Positions 1 to 9,310 of a DNA stretch of 64,000 bases are shown one piece after another. The notes below the pieces were generated by a model. The model worked only from the letters and a program-made list of their open reading frames with translations. It ran no database searches and was not told the DNA's origin. The stretch spans positions 62,001 to 126,000 of the forward strand of contig NZ_JADEVZ010000002.1 of assembly GCF_015207875.1 (NCBI RefSeq), given 5' to 3'. Source of the DNA: Dolichospermum sp. LEGE 00240 (GTDB lineage: Bacteria; Cyanobacteriota; Cyanobacteriia; Cyanobacteriales; Nostocaceae). The position numbers and the translations under genes are program-made. Every line of letters begins with the position of its first letter. Position 1 is the first letter of the stretch.

Positions 1-1366
1 TCTGAATTAAATCAGGTGATGATAACAAAGAAATCTTGGTAATTTTCCCCTGGCTTTTTGTATATTCGTGCTGCCATAATAATTGAAATTCTGCTTGAAT
101 TGTATCTTGATTATCTTGAGATCGTGGTGGAACAATGATTATAGGTTTAGGAACAGTTTTTTCATTGGGTGTTGTCACCTTTATTTGTATTGTAACTGGT
201 TCGGGCTTTGGTTTTTCATCTAATAATGAACCTTTATATTTTTGATATTCATCACGACCTAGAGTTAGTGCATTTCTAGGTTTAGTTTTACTACCGGGGT
301 AGTTTTTCTCCAACATTTCCCGATTTAGTGGAAAAATAGGAGATTCAGGTCTGGGATTTGCTAGTTGATGTAATGGTTTTAAGTGATAAGTCCAGAGTGA
401 TTCTGCTTGTTCGAGTGTAATATCTTTTAACCTAGTTTTTCTATGTATTCCTGCTTTATCAGCTAGGAAAATTCGGTCAATATGCCGATTCCAATTATTA
501 GTAATAACGCTAATTATCACCAAGAAATTTTTTAAATTGTTCCCATGAATTGTTGTATTGACATTTAAAAAAGGTTGTATATCCAGGAAACCTTCTGGTA
601 ATTGAGGCATAGTTTCTAAATTGTCAAAACATAAAACAATCGGTTGGGTTTGCGTAGAAATTCTGCCAAAGTTTGCTAAGATATTTTTTGCAGCATCTTC
701 TGTATCAATGCAGGTTTTGACCTTGATTGCCTTCATAGAATCTTCATTTAAATCATCACCACGCAGCCATTCACAAGCTAAATCATATAATTCTGGATTT
801 GCGAGATCATGCAGCACTCCAAAAAACATATCAGGGTTATAAATACCTGCTTTTTTATAAGTATCTTTCAGGTGTTTGATAAATTCTTGCCGATTACTTT
901 GTAATGCTTCCCAAAAATTATCATTAAATATTCGTTGCTTGATATCACTTCTTGTAAATGCGGTTAAACTTTTCAACCACAACATTAACTGTGATTCTTT
1001 TTCCCCTTCAGGAACTTGAATTAAACTATCAACGGTGTGACGTAAAATATGCCGCCAGATATTACTACTATCAGCCCAATTACAGAGAATATAGGCGAAA
1101 AAGGCTTTTCGGTTAAGAGTACGTTTAAGCCGACCTAATAAATAACTTTTACCAGAACCAGACTCACCAGCTAATAAAGCTGTACGACTACGATGATCTT
1201 TACCTACTAAATCAAGTAAACCTTCAATTTCTATGATTGTCTCTTGATGAATTGACTCAACCATGAGTTTTGAATCTTGTTCTTCAGCCCAAAAATTAGT
1301 GGGCTTTAAATTAATCACGTCAAAAGGGTTGACCTCGCGTTTAATAATGTCCTTAATGTCTGTCAT
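1..1366 (-). CDS. P-loop ATPase, partial (3' end outside window)
   Basis: The reading frame is open from an ATG at 1366 down to base 1, so at least 455 codons are present and the C-terminus is missing. Residues about 55-75 hold a clear Walker A motif (GESGSGKS), preceded by an ALLA strand, as in AAA/ORC-like or NACHT-like ATPases. Later a hydrophobic strand ending in D, followed by NLE (IVLCFDNLE), looks like Walker B. The last visible part is rich in Pro and Lys and may be a linker. The gene lies 58 bases after the winged-helix gene on the same strand, so the two are probably one operon. I do not recognise the family. The pairing of a large ATPase with a small winged-helix protein suggests DNA-associated work, possibly defence or segregation, but this is inference. 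Confidence 0.75.
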   Translation of the reverse strand, partial: MTDIKDIIKREVNPFDVINLKPTNFWAEEQDSKLMVESIHQETIIEIEGLLDLVGKDHRSRTALLAGESGSGKSYLLGRLKRTLNRKAFFAYILCNWADSSNIWRHILRHTVDSLIQVPEGEKESQLMLWLKSLTAFTRSDIKQRIFNDNFWEALQSNRQEFIKHLKDTYKKAGIYNPDMFFGVLHDLANPELYDLACEWLRGDDLNEDSMKAIKVKTCIDTEDAAKNILANFGRISTQTQPIVLCFDNLETMPQLPEGFLDIQPFLNVNTTIHGNNLKNFLVIISVITNNWNRHIDRIFLADKAGIHRKTRLKDITLEQAESLWTYHLKPLHQLANPRPESPIFPLNREMLEKNYPGSKTKPRNALTLGRDEYQKYKGSLLDEKPKPEPVTIQIKVTTPNEKTVPKPIIIVPPRSQDNQDTIQAEFQLLWQHEYTKSQGKITKISLLSSPDLIQ

Positions 1367-1424
1367 AGATACACATTGGTGAGAGGAAGAAGTGATGAAA
1401 AAATGAAAAATATTGGAAAACCTA

Positions 1425-2279
1425 TTAATTAACTATGATAAAGAACAGTTGTCCACCAATATTTTGAGGAATTCCCGCGTCAATTTGTTCTGGTGTATAA
1501 GCACTGACTTCTTGTAAGGTACTAAAATCAATTTTGTCACTTTTTTGCAACCGATACAACGCCTGATCTAAATCATCTCGTAATAAAGGCGGTTGTAACT
1601 TTTGCCGTAAATGAAAAATTGGTAAATAATTCTCTGTACCCAATTCCCGATCTAATTTCTTGATAGTCTCTAAAATTTCTTCATCACTGATATTGCTAGT
1701 AATATCAGAATATGATTCCAAATTATCAGAAACTAAAGTAGAAACTTTTTTTGACTTAACTCGCAAATTCTTCCGCAAAAAACGCACATAATTACCCAGC
1801 AAATTAAAGTCTATATTTGCTTTTCCTTCGGGATTATATTCATCCCGCAAAACCTCAATTCCTCTTTCCGTTAACCAAACTTCAGCTTTAAGTCTTTTCA
1901 TCTTGATTTCAATAGCAATCAAACCCCGTTCACCCAAGGTTTTTAAGATTGCGTCCCGTTCATCTGATTTTAGTGATGAAACTTTGATTTCACTGGGGGC
2001 TATTTTTCCAGAACTCTTACCTATCTTCTCCAGTACCTTCAGTTCTTTATCATCAATAGGTAATTGTGCCGAGTCGAGTTTCAGTAGTGCTTGACCAGGA
2101 GGTAAAATCTTGACTGTGGCAATTTCGCGGGAATAGTCTACATATTCCAGTTCCCCCAAATCTCGACAAATTTTGTTTTTCTCACCTTTAAAACTATCAA
2201 AAGTGCTAGAACTCAAGCCAGTACGATAATTGGGACATCCCAACAGCTTTAAGATGAACTTTAACTCTTTCGTTTCCAT
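1425..2279 (-). CDS. Conserved hypothetical protein with winged-helix-like segments
   Basis: This is a 284-residue soluble protein with an ATG start and no signal peptide or membrane segment. Around residues 100-150 the pattern GERGLIAIEIK followed by AEVWLTERGIEVL is typical of a winged-helix wing and recognition helix, as in MarR-like or DNA-binding adaptor domains. The C-terminal part (FHLRQKLQPPLLRDDLDQALYRLQ) looks like a second winged-helix unit. It is the upstream partner of the ATPase that ends at the window edge. No family name is certain. It most likely binds DNA or links the ATPase to a substrate. Confidence 0.7.
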   Translation of the reverse strand: METKELKFILKLLGCPNYRTGLSSSTFDSFKGEKNKICRDLGELEYVDYSREIATVKILPPGQALLKLDSAQLPIDDKELKVLEKIGKSSGKIAPSEIKVSSLKSDERDAILKTLGERGLIAIEIKMKRLKAEVWLTERGIEVLRDEYNPEGKANIDFNLLGNYVRFLRKNLRVKSKKVSTLVSDNLESYSDITSNISDEEILETIKKLDRELGTENYLPIFHLRQKLQPPLLRDDLDQALYRLQKSDKIDFSTLQEVSAYTPEQIDAGIPQNIGGQLFFIIVN

Positions 2280-2526
2280 AGGGTTAGTCTTGCTGTATTC
2301 GATACTTGACTACTTTAGCGCGAATCACAAAAAAATAACACACAGTCTCTATATTAACTCTAATAAGAGCGATTTTTGGCGTTGGTGAATTGGGGTATGA
2401 AAGTCGAAAATTCCATCTCTCAAACCCTTACTCTCTGCGCCTCTTCGTCTCTGCGTGTTCGCGCAGCGTGCCGTAGGCATAATAAAATCATACTTTTACT
2501 CAGCAACACCTAAAAACCTACCCTAA

Positions 2527-3252
2527 TCAACAACTTGCTAAAATCAAATTCCACTCATCTTGAGACAAAGGTATTACCTCTATTTCCATACCAAAACAAT
2601 CACAAGCTGCGACTATTAAAGCCTTAATTATTGTTTCTTGATTGATAGTTTCTGGAAATTGGATAGGATGAAAAAACTCTTGATTAAATACCTTTGCAAA
2701 CAACTCCGGATCTGGATTTAACCGCATAGAACCATGCTGAAGAACTGCGTCACCTTTCCGTAATTGAGCGCTACCAATCAGTTTAGAACCATCTGCTAAG
2801 ACTAAATCCGCACCTGTGGCTGTTCCAAAACAATTAGGATTGTGAATATAACCGCGTCCAGCTTGACCATAGTACAATTCTATATCGAGCGATCGCCATC
2901 CTTGAATCAAAAACTCACAAATCTGCCCATACACATCCAAACGATTTCCCCTCAGTCCAGACGTGACGACAGAGTAAGTTAAATCACCTTGATGTAAAAC
3001 AGCCCTACCACCTGTAGGACGACGCACCAAATCTAATTTCTCCCCTTTCCACTGCAAATCTTGCCAAAATTCAGGATATTGACGTTGATGATAACCCAAA
3101 GAAATTGCGGGTGGCGACCAAGTATAAAAACGTAAAGTCGGCGGATGTTGCCCCGACTCATGTTGTGCTAATAACCAGCGGTCTATAGCCATCTGAACAT
3201 CACCAGCGGCTGCTAAAATGGGAATAAGTCGCCACACCTGCGAATCAGGCAT
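2527..3252 (-). CDS. Lipoate-protein ligase A family protein
   Basis: This 241-residue protein belongs to the biotin/lipoate A/B ligase fold. The diagnostic motif RRPTGGRAVLHQGDLTYSV is at about residues 77-95, where the RRxTGGxAVxH stretch forms the nucleotide and lipoyl-AMP pocket. A further Lys, in the segment ADGSKLIGSAQLRKGDAVLQHGS, matches the catalytic Lys of the family. The expected role is to attach lipoyl or octanoyl groups to E2 or GcvH subunits in the cytoplasm. It has an ATG start and lies 35 bases downstream of the YbjN-like gene on the same strand. Length is normal for the short, single-domain members found in cyanobacteria. Whether it uses free lipoate or acts as a transferase cannot be told from sequence. 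Confidence 0.85.
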   Translation of the reverse strand: MPDSQVWRLIPILAAAGDVQMAIDRWLLAQHESGQHPPTLRFYTWSPPAISLGYHQRQYPEFWQDLQWKGEKLDLVRRPTGGRAVLHQGDLTYSVVTSGLRGNRLDVYGQICEFLIQGWRSLDIELYYGQAGRGYIHNPNCFGTATGADLVLADGSKLIGSAQLRKGDAVLQHGSMRLNPDPELFAKVFNQEFFHPIQFPETINQETIIKALIVAACDCFGMEIEVIPLSQDEWNLILASC

Positions 3253-3287
3253 TAAATATCACATCCCTCAACTAAAATTATCGAAAC

Positions 3288-3767
3288 CTAAACTGCACCA
3301 AACTCGGATTGCAGATATTCATCATTATCATCAGCAATAGTCGCAACAATAGTAATGATGCGGGAAACTTCCCCTGGTGACAACTCCGCTAAAGTGCGTG
3401 TAGAAATCACCACCACCTGATGATCAATAATGCCAAAGCGGGCTTCAAAGGTACTTACACAATTTAACTCTAAGAGATATCGTGTCAACCTGGCTTCATC
3501 TTGTACAGGTAACTTTAGCACCGCAGCCCAAACCGTGATCGTATCTTCATCAGTAATTCCCGTTAACTGCACAAATACTTCTACACTGCCATATTGGAAT
3601 TTCCACAGATACTCACCCTCAGAACCATGACTAACCATTGCACTTTGATCTTGTGCCAGGGTATCAATTACATTTTCAATAACTTCCACATGATTTGGGG
3701 CTGTGGTTTCTTGAATAACTTCATCCAGTAACTCATCTGGAGATTGGGTTTCTAGGTAGCTGGCCAT
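3288..3767 (-). CDS. YbjN domain-containing protein
   Basis: This is a 159-residue soluble acidic protein. The middle part has the alternating strands of the YbjN/type III secretion chaperone-like fold (YLWKFQYGSVEVFVQL, then TITVWAAVLKLPV), followed by RLTRYLLELNCVSTFEARFGI and VVVISTRTLAELSPGEV. That order of strands, LLELN and L-SP-EV helices is what I know from cyanobacterial YbjN proteins. No enzyme activity is implied; family members are thought to be chaperone-like or regulatory. It starts with ATG and lies just upstream of the lipoate ligase-like gene, so the two may be cotranscribed. Confidence 0.75.
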   Translation of the reverse strand: MASYLETQSPDELLDEVIQETTAPNHVEVIENVIDTLAQDQSAMVSHGSEGEYLWKFQYGSVEVFVQLTGITDEDTITVWAAVLKLPVQDEARLTRYLLELNCVSTFEARFGIIDHQVVVISTRTLAELSPGEVSRIITIVATIADDNDEYLQSEFGAV

Positions 3768-4536
3768 ACAGATTTTTTCTCAGTAATATAGTCACTGCTT
3801 TAATCTACTATTATGCTACCAAAAATGCCAGCATCTCATCCACCTGTCTTCCCAACTAGAAATGTCACTTGATTTTGGATTGACGTTAGCGAAGCGTACG
3901 CAGCGCGGCAAGTATTTTTCCGTCCTCAAGAACGGGGACTTATACCAAATTTTGTAAACTACTATGATATAGGCTAGACTTATGGTTGCACGGGTAAAAC
4001 TTGATTAAGTTCTCAATTATTTTTTCCCGGTTTCAGGAGTTCACATCCAGAAACATTTAGATGTAAGTCACATTCACCTTCATTGGGCTTTAACTTTAGG
4101 TAAAGATTTGTAAATTTATTATCTATTGTGTCTTATTAACCAGACTGATGCCCATTTTGTTTATGTTACATCATTAAATTTCTGCTGTCGGTTACATAAG
4201 CTACTAATTTTAGTTAAAATAGGTAAACCAAAGCAGTTTATTTTGGCGTAGCGCAAAAATTACTCGCTAGTTTAGCGTCACAAGATGTAAAAACAAGGAA
4301 AAAGGAACGATTTGCTTATTTTTAGCATCAAGGGACCTGGAACTGTGAGTTAAATCGTGAGTTACATAACGTACGAGCATTGATCAAAATTCAAATTGAC
4401 AAATTGGGGTGCTATCTGCTACAAGGTTCCAGAATCTGACGTAAAAAATCCGAAAAACCCCCAAAAACTTTTTTGAGATTTTTCCGGATTAGCCCAAAAA
4501 TCTGCGATTATTGTTACACTGATTTTAATAAGCACT
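3768..4536. other. Intergenic region with dispersed-repeat fragment and imperfect inverted repeat
   Basis: There is no credible gene in these 769 bases. A short dispersed repeat of the 'gcgaagcg...gcgcggc' kind lies near 3892-3912. An imperfect inverted repeat (AATCCGAAAAA at 4447-4457 against TTTTTCCGGATT at 4479-4490) sits 46 bases before the next gene. It lacks a following T-tract, so it is not a clear terminator and may be regulatory. Confidence 0.4.
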
Positions 4537-4917
4537 ATGAATATTAAGCTTGACCACAGCACCCCATGTCATTTAACTTCCTTCTTCACCCTACTCATCA
4601 AAGAAGGTATTTCCCCCAATCAAATCGTTTTGGGTATTGTTCAATTAGCCACCCAGACCCATGAATTAGATGGAATGATGGCATCAGCAGATTGTTTACG
4701 GTTGTTATTGGTACTGATGCCAGCAGAGACCTGTGCCAAAGGAGTTTCTGAGTATATATCATCTTTAGCCGCGGAAGGTATTACTACCTTAATTTTATTA
4801 GATGCTCTGAGCCTAGCTTGCTATGTTTGTGGACAATTAGATGAAGCTAACCTAGTTCACTTGACTTACAAAAGACTGCAAGCTGATGCCATCATCTCCC
4901 AAATGCTTCGTGATTAA
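4537..4917 (+). CDS. Conserved hypothetical protein, 126 aa
   Basis: This small, mostly helical soluble protein starts with ATG. It has no signal peptide. Hydrophobic helices (SFFTLLIKEGIS, CLRLLLVLMPAET, LILLDALSLACYVCGQLDEANL) look like a packed helical bundle, with a TPR-like feel near the C-terminus. It contains Cys at several core positions. It stands alone between two large intergenic gaps, with an inverted repeat upstream that might act in its control. I do not recognise the family, and function is unknown. Confidence 0.6.
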   Translation: MNIKLDHSTPCHLTSFFTLLIKEGISPNQIVLGIVQLATQTHELDGMMASADCLRLLLVLMPAETCAKGVSEYISSLAAEGITTLILLDALSLACYVCGQLDEANLVHLTYKRLQADAIISQMLRD

Positions 4918-5404
4918 AAGCTAAGTTGTTAATTTTTCATCATTTTTTCATAGTCTAACTATTTTCAAGTTAATTTCTACTTGTACATGGCAATTTTGTA
5001 CTTGATAGTTCCATTTGTTCATGAGGCAGTCGCTTGGCTTGATTAATATATAATTTTCTTGGCAACTGTTATGCAATGGCTGTTGGCTTTGGCTTGGCTA
5101 TGATTTGCAATGTTGCAATATTTCTTGTGAGTTTGACAGCACCGCATCTATCATTTATCATTTGGGGTGGAAGTCTCTAGTGGTGGGGTAATCCCTGCAT
5201 CCATAACTTCTCAAGTTTTTCTTTAACCCTGTTGATATTCCATTAAAGCCGGAAACTAAAATGGTTATCTGCCAAAATGCCAAAATCTAAGATCATCAGC
5301 GGAACATTTCGGGAACTCTATATTTTGCCAGTGAAGCCAGCATTTGGTTTGCCATTAGATTGATAATTTCACCTTTATTTCACCTGGGGTTGGCATCTTG
5401 TGAG
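4918..5404. other. Intergenic region, nothing recognised
   Basis: These 487 bases separate the small hypothetical gene from the PLP enzyme. I see only short runs of simple sequence and no convincing gene, RNA or hairpin. A TTG-initiated extension of the next gene to 5360 is possible but less likely than its ATG codons. Confidence 0.4.
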
Positions 5405-6520
5405 ATGAACAGTATCGAGCTAATCACAATGCTTACTTACTCTCCAAACCCAACCTTCAGAACCAACTTGCCAAAATCACCCCTATTGGCAACGGTGACG
5501 GACGCACTAGGTAACGTTCCTATTGTCCGATTAAATCGAATTTATCCAAGTTGTCAACATCATCATTTATATTTAAAATTAGAATCTTGTAATCCTGGTG
5601 GTAGTATTAAAGAAAAAAATGCGGCTTATCTGGTGAATGAAGCCGAAAAACAGGGTTTATTGCGAGCGGGTGGGACAATTGTTGAATCTAGTTCTGGTAA
5701 CTTTGGTATTGGGTTAGCAATTGTGGGCGCTACCAAGGGTTACAGGGTAATGATTGTGATTGATGCCAAAACCCCTGTCACCATGCGAAGAATGCTTAAT
5801 GCCTACGGTGCAAAATTGGTAGAAGTGCCTTTAAGTGCTGCTGATGCTCAAGGTTCGATGCAGGTAGCAAGAATGACAAAAGCTCAGGAATTAGCCGCAA
5901 ATATTCCTGGTGCTTGGTATCCTTGTCAACATAAAAATCCTATTAATACTGATGCCCATGAACTTTGGACGGCGCGAGAAATAGAAACTGCTTTTGGTGG
6001 TGCGCCGGATGCTATTGTTATTGGAGTTAGCACAGCCGGACAATTAGGTGGTATTAGTCGCTACTTTAAAAAGCATTATCCCCAAACTAGAATTATTGGT
6101 GTAGATGTGGCAGGATCAGCAATTTTTGGTACTCCCAGACACCCCTATAAGATGACTGGACTGGGTTTATCTTTCGTTCCCCCCAATTTTGACCCACAGG
6201 TGTTAGATGCGGCTTATAGCGTGGATGATGCTTTGGCGTTTTCTGTTTGTCATGCTTTGGCTAAACAGGAAGGTATGCTTTTAGGTGCTTCCACTGGTGC
6301 AATTGTGGCCGCAGCTTTAGCAGATACTCAAAGATCTACTCACCCTCAAACTATGTTACTACTTAATCCTGATCGGGGCGATCGCTATCTAGAAACAGTT
6401 TACAATGCTGATTGGCTGACAGCACAAGGAATTAACATTCTTCAAAATACTAATTTGATAGCAGCAATTGGGAATCTTCTACCTGTACCATGGGATATTG
6501 TCGGTAGGAGTCAAGTGTGA
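5405..6520 (+). CDS. PLP-dependent cysteine synthase-like enzyme (SbnA-like)
   Basis: This is a fold type II PLP enzyme. The PLP lysine lies in NPGGSIKEKNA, the loop ESSSGNFGIG is the substrate-binding Asn/Ser loop, and VIGVSTAGQLGGISR is the phosphate-binding glycine-rich turn. True cysteine synthases read SxKDR at the lysine, as in the cysK gene at 57.8 kb of this window. This protein has IKEK and a longer C-terminus. The general pattern fits SbnA-type enzymes, which join O-phosphoserine and glutamate on the way to 2,3-diaminopropionate, but the substrate cannot be proved. I place the start at the ATG at 5405. A second ATG lies at 5429, and a TTG at 5360 would add 15 residues. A MOP-family exporter follows 119 bases downstream, so the pair may make and export a small molecule. 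Confidence 0.75.
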   Translation: MNSIELITMLTYSPNPTFRTNLPKSPLLATVTDALGNVPIVRLNRIYPSCQHHHLYLKLESCNPGGSIKEKNAAYLVNEAEKQGLLRAGGTIVESSSGNFGIGLAIVGATKGYRVMIVIDAKTPVTMRRMLNAYGAKLVEVPLSAADAQGSMQVARMTKAQELAANIPGAWYPCQHKNPINTDAHELWTAREIETAFGGAPDAIVIGVSTAGQLGGISRYFKKHYPQTRIIGVDVAGSAIFGTPRHPYKMTGLGLSFVPPNFDPQVLDAAYSVDDALAFSVCHALAKQEGMLLGASTGAIVAAALADTQRSTHPQTMLLLNPDRGDRYLETVYNADWLTAQGINILQNTNLIAAIGNLLPVPWDIVGRSQV

Positions 6521-6639
6521 TAGAGAGAATTTTTCAGGCTTCGCCCCGCTTCGCTAACACGCAGAGGCGCAGAGGCGCAAAGAGTAAGAGCTTATGGCGG
6601 GAATTTTTGCGCTTATTGCACACATAGGGTCGTGATGAT

Positions 6640-7941
6640 ATGAAATTAAAAGAAACTCAATCTCAAGCTGTTAGTTTAGGGAGTTTATGGCGGGAATTTT
6701 TGCCTTTGTCTCTCAGTGATGTAACTATGGCCTGTGGTGATCCGATGATGACCACTACATTGGCTTATCTTCCTGATGCTCAAAATAACTTAGCGGCTGT
6801 AGGTATTGCTAAATCTTTGGCAATATTTTTTGAAAGTCCGATTATTATGATTTTGCACGCTGCTAATGCTTTAGCTGGTTCTCAAGATTCACGTAAGGCA
6901 TTATGGCGGTTTACATTATTTGTAGGTGCAGGACTAACTTGTTTATTAAGTTTGTTAGGATTACCGATCATTTTTAACTTTGTCGGGGTGAGTCTGTTGG
7001 GCATTCCATCAGCAATGTTAACTACAGTCAGTCAAGTATTATTACTAATGGGTGCTTGGCCATTTGCGATCGCTTGGCGGCGTTATTTCCAGGGGTTATT
7101 AATTTATCATGGTCAGTCTCGTGCTGTCGCCAAAGCCAGTATTTTCAGGTTATTTACATTAGCATTAGTTCTCACGGGTGGATTTTTCTTCCCCATATCT
7201 GGGGGTATACTTGCTGGACTTGCCCTCATCAGTGGAGTGGTTGTCGAAGCAATAGCTGTAACAATTTTTGCTCGGCTTTCTGGTGCAACTATACCACCAC
7301 AAATAGAACAACCTAATTTACCCCGCAACTTAGCACAGGTGTGGAAGTTCTATCTACCCCTAGCTAATTCTATGATGGTGGTTTGGGGCGGAAGAGCGAT
7401 ATTAATTAGCATTCTTGCCCGCGCTGAAGATGCGACAATTGCCATTGCGGCTTGGTCTGCGGCTTGGGGACTGGTTCTAGTAATTGCCAATTCTACCCGG
7501 ATGGTACAGCAAATGGTGATTAAATATCGTCATCAAGTGAGCGATCGCCAATTGCTGAGTTTTGCTATTAGTGTCGGTGCTGCTTGTTCCAGTTTACTAT
7601 TATTGATGAGTGTAACACCGATAGGCGATCGTATTGTGCAAAGTTTTATTGGTAATGATCTCACCCTAGCTAACAGCATCAAACCTGTACTTTTAATTTG
7701 TACAATTGTGCCATTATTTGTGGCTTTACAAAATGCAACTCAGGGGTTTTTAGTCAGTGAAAATCGCACAGGTCACGTCAATCTATCTACTTGGTTAGGA
7801 ACAGGAACTTTATTAATAATTGCCACCTTTGCTATTAACAAGGGCATGAATGGGGCAATGGCCGCCGCTATTGCCATGATTACATCTATGTTAGTTGAAG
7901 TTACTTGTTTACTTTGGAGACGAGCGGCAAAATCACAGTAA
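6640..7941 (+). CDS. MATE/MOP-superfamily membrane transporter
   Basis: This 433-residue inner-membrane protein has about 12 hydrophobic segments and an internal two-fold layout. Each half begins with an amphipathic FLPLSLSD or FYLPLANS segment followed by a membrane helix with small residues, as in MATE and ANKH-type carriers of the MOP superfamily. It has ATG start. It follows the SbnA-like enzyme in the same direction. Its 3' end overlaps the histidine kinase gene on the other strand by 41 bases. The likely role is export of a metabolite or drug; the substrate is unknown. Just upstream (6588-6614) lies a near-copy of bases 6681-6707 of its own coding region. Confidence 0.75.
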   Translation: MKLKETQSQAVSLGSLWREFLPLSLSDVTMACGDPMMTTTLAYLPDAQNNLAAVGIAKSLAIFFESPIIMILHAANALAGSQDSRKALWRFTLFVGAGLTCLLSLLGLPIIFNFVGVSLLGIPSAMLTTVSQVLLLMGAWPFAIAWRRYFQGLLIYHGQSRAVAKASIFRLFTLALVLTGGFFFPISGGILAGLALISGVVVEAIAVTIFARLSGATIPPQIEQPNLPRNLAQVWKFYLPLANSMMVVWGGRAILISILARAEDATIAIAAWSAAWGLVLVIANSTRMVQQMVIKYRHQVSDRQLLSFAISVGAACSSLLLLMSVTPIGDRIVQSFIGNDLTLANSIKPVLLICTIVPLFVALQNATQGFLVSENRTGHVNLSTWLGTGTLLIIATFAINKGMNGAMAAAIAMITSMLVEVTCLLWRRAAKSQ

Positions 7942-9286
7942 ATGTACTGCCCTTATTTACATGACTTTGTACTTCTAATTTACCTTTGTGAGTTTGGACA
8001 ATAGCTAAAGTAATAGCTAAACCCAATCCCGAACCACCAGTATTGCGAGAACGATCTGCATTAACTCGATAAAAGCGCTCAAAGATGTGGGGAAGATCAG
8101 AATTAGGAATACCAACACCTGTATCTTTAATAGTAATTACACCTTGATGATCATTAGTCATCAGACTAATTTTTACTTCCCCAGATTCAGGAGTGTATTT
8201 AATGGCATTACCAACTAAATTCAACAACATTCGATAAATTTGACTTTCATTACCGTGAATATAAAAATCAGATTGATCAGGAATATGACTAGATAATAAA
8301 ACTTGTGCATTCATAGCCATTGGCATTAATTCTTCTTCTACATCTGCAACTAAATCATTCAGACAAATTTGCTGTAACTTGGCTTCTTGTAATCCACTTT
8401 CTAATCTAGATAATAATAACAAATCCTGTGTTAATGTTACTAATCTTTTAATTTGTCTCTTCAATGCTTTTTGAGTTTCTGGGTTAATTGAATTTGTTTC
8501 GATAATTGTTTGTAAAGATGTAATAGGAGTTCTTAATTCATGTGCTGCGTCAGCGGTAAATTGTTGTAACTGTTGATATGATTTTTCAATTGGCTGCATA
8601 GCTAAACCTGCTAACCACCAACCTGCACCACCAATAATGATCATAGAAGAGGGAATACCCAATCCTAATAACCAATGTAAACTATTCATATAATCATTTA
8701 ATCGTTGTACAGTTCGTCCAACTTGTAAATATCCCCACAATTGATTATTGTTGATTTTTAAGGGCATTAAATGTAAATGATATAGTTCACCATGACGATT
8801 TTTGATATCATAAGAATGATTGAGGTGAATATTAGCAGGAAATTCATCTGGATTATTACCAATAGCCGCAATAGCTTCTCCTGATACTGTTAAAAACCTG
8901 AGATAATATCCTTCTGCTAATAAATTCAGTAAATCTAATTCTGATTTAATGGGTAAACAAGATTGTTGTTTAAAACAAAGTCCTGGTAAAGATTTTTGAG
9001 TAGGAATAGAAAGTTTCCCAGGAATTTTTAACTCTGCTTTTAATTTATCCTCAAAAACCTTACCAAAAACCTCCAATTCTCGATCAACTGTGCGAGTAAA
9101 AGCTTGTACCATGACACTGTGAGCGATGCAACCACATAGTAACAAAGTTGATCCCATCACACCAGCATAGGTAATCGCTAATTTAAACCGAGAATGATTA
9201 AAGAGTGAATTATTAGGTATCCAACCTTGGATTTTACCTATCTTCTTCCTTTCTTCCTTCGTGTCCTTCGCTGCTTCGTGGTTCAT
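7901..9286 (-). CDS. Sensor histidine kinase, RppB-like
   Basis: This 461-residue membrane kinase has a first membrane helix at about residues 35-60, a periplasmic sensor region, and a second helix (LGLGIPSSMIIIGGAGWWL) near residues 205-225. A HisKA domain follows, with phosphoacceptor His in FTADAAHELRTPI. The HATPase domain shows N (GNAIKYT), G1 (DTGVGIP), F (FERFYR) and G2 (GGSGLGL) boxes. It lies 24 bases after the response regulator gene and would phosphorylate it. In cyanobacteria this pair resembles RppA/RppB. The first 15 or so residues are encoded by a dispersed repeat (the 'cacgaag...gaaggaag' family, also seen near 17.69 kb), so the original start may have been lost and replaced by one inside the repeat. 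Confidence 0.85.
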   Translation of the reverse strand: MNHEAAKDTKEERKKIGKIQGWIPNNSLFNHSRFKLAITYAGVMGSTLLLCGCIAHSVMVQAFTRTVDRELEVFGKVFEDKLKAELKIPGKLSIPTQKSLPGLCFKQQSCLPIKSELDLLNLLAEGYYLRFLTVSGEAIAAIGNNPDEFPANIHLNHSYDIKNRHGELYHLHLMPLKINNNQLWGYLQVGRTVQRLNDYMNSLHWLLGLGIPSSMIIIGGAGWWLAGLAMQPIEKSYQQLQQFTADAAHELRTPITSLQTIIETNSINPETQKALKRQIKRLVTLTQDLLLLSRLESGLQEAKLQQICLNDLVADVEEELMPMAMNAQVLLSSHIPDQSDFYIHGNESQIYRMLLNLVGNAIKYTPESGEVKISLMTNDHQGVITIKDTGVGIPNSDLPHIFERFYRVNADRSRNTGGSGLGLAITLAIVQTHKGKLEVQSHVNKGSTFTVILPLVSKVNK

Positions 9287-9310
9287 TTAATTAATATTCT
9301 TATCTTGGCA

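Noticed and set aside
4447-4490. Imperfect inverted repeat AATCCGAAAAA/TTTTTCCGGATT considered as a terminator.
   Set aside because: No T-run follows and no gene ends nearby in the right direction; it may be regulatory, but the evidence is weak.
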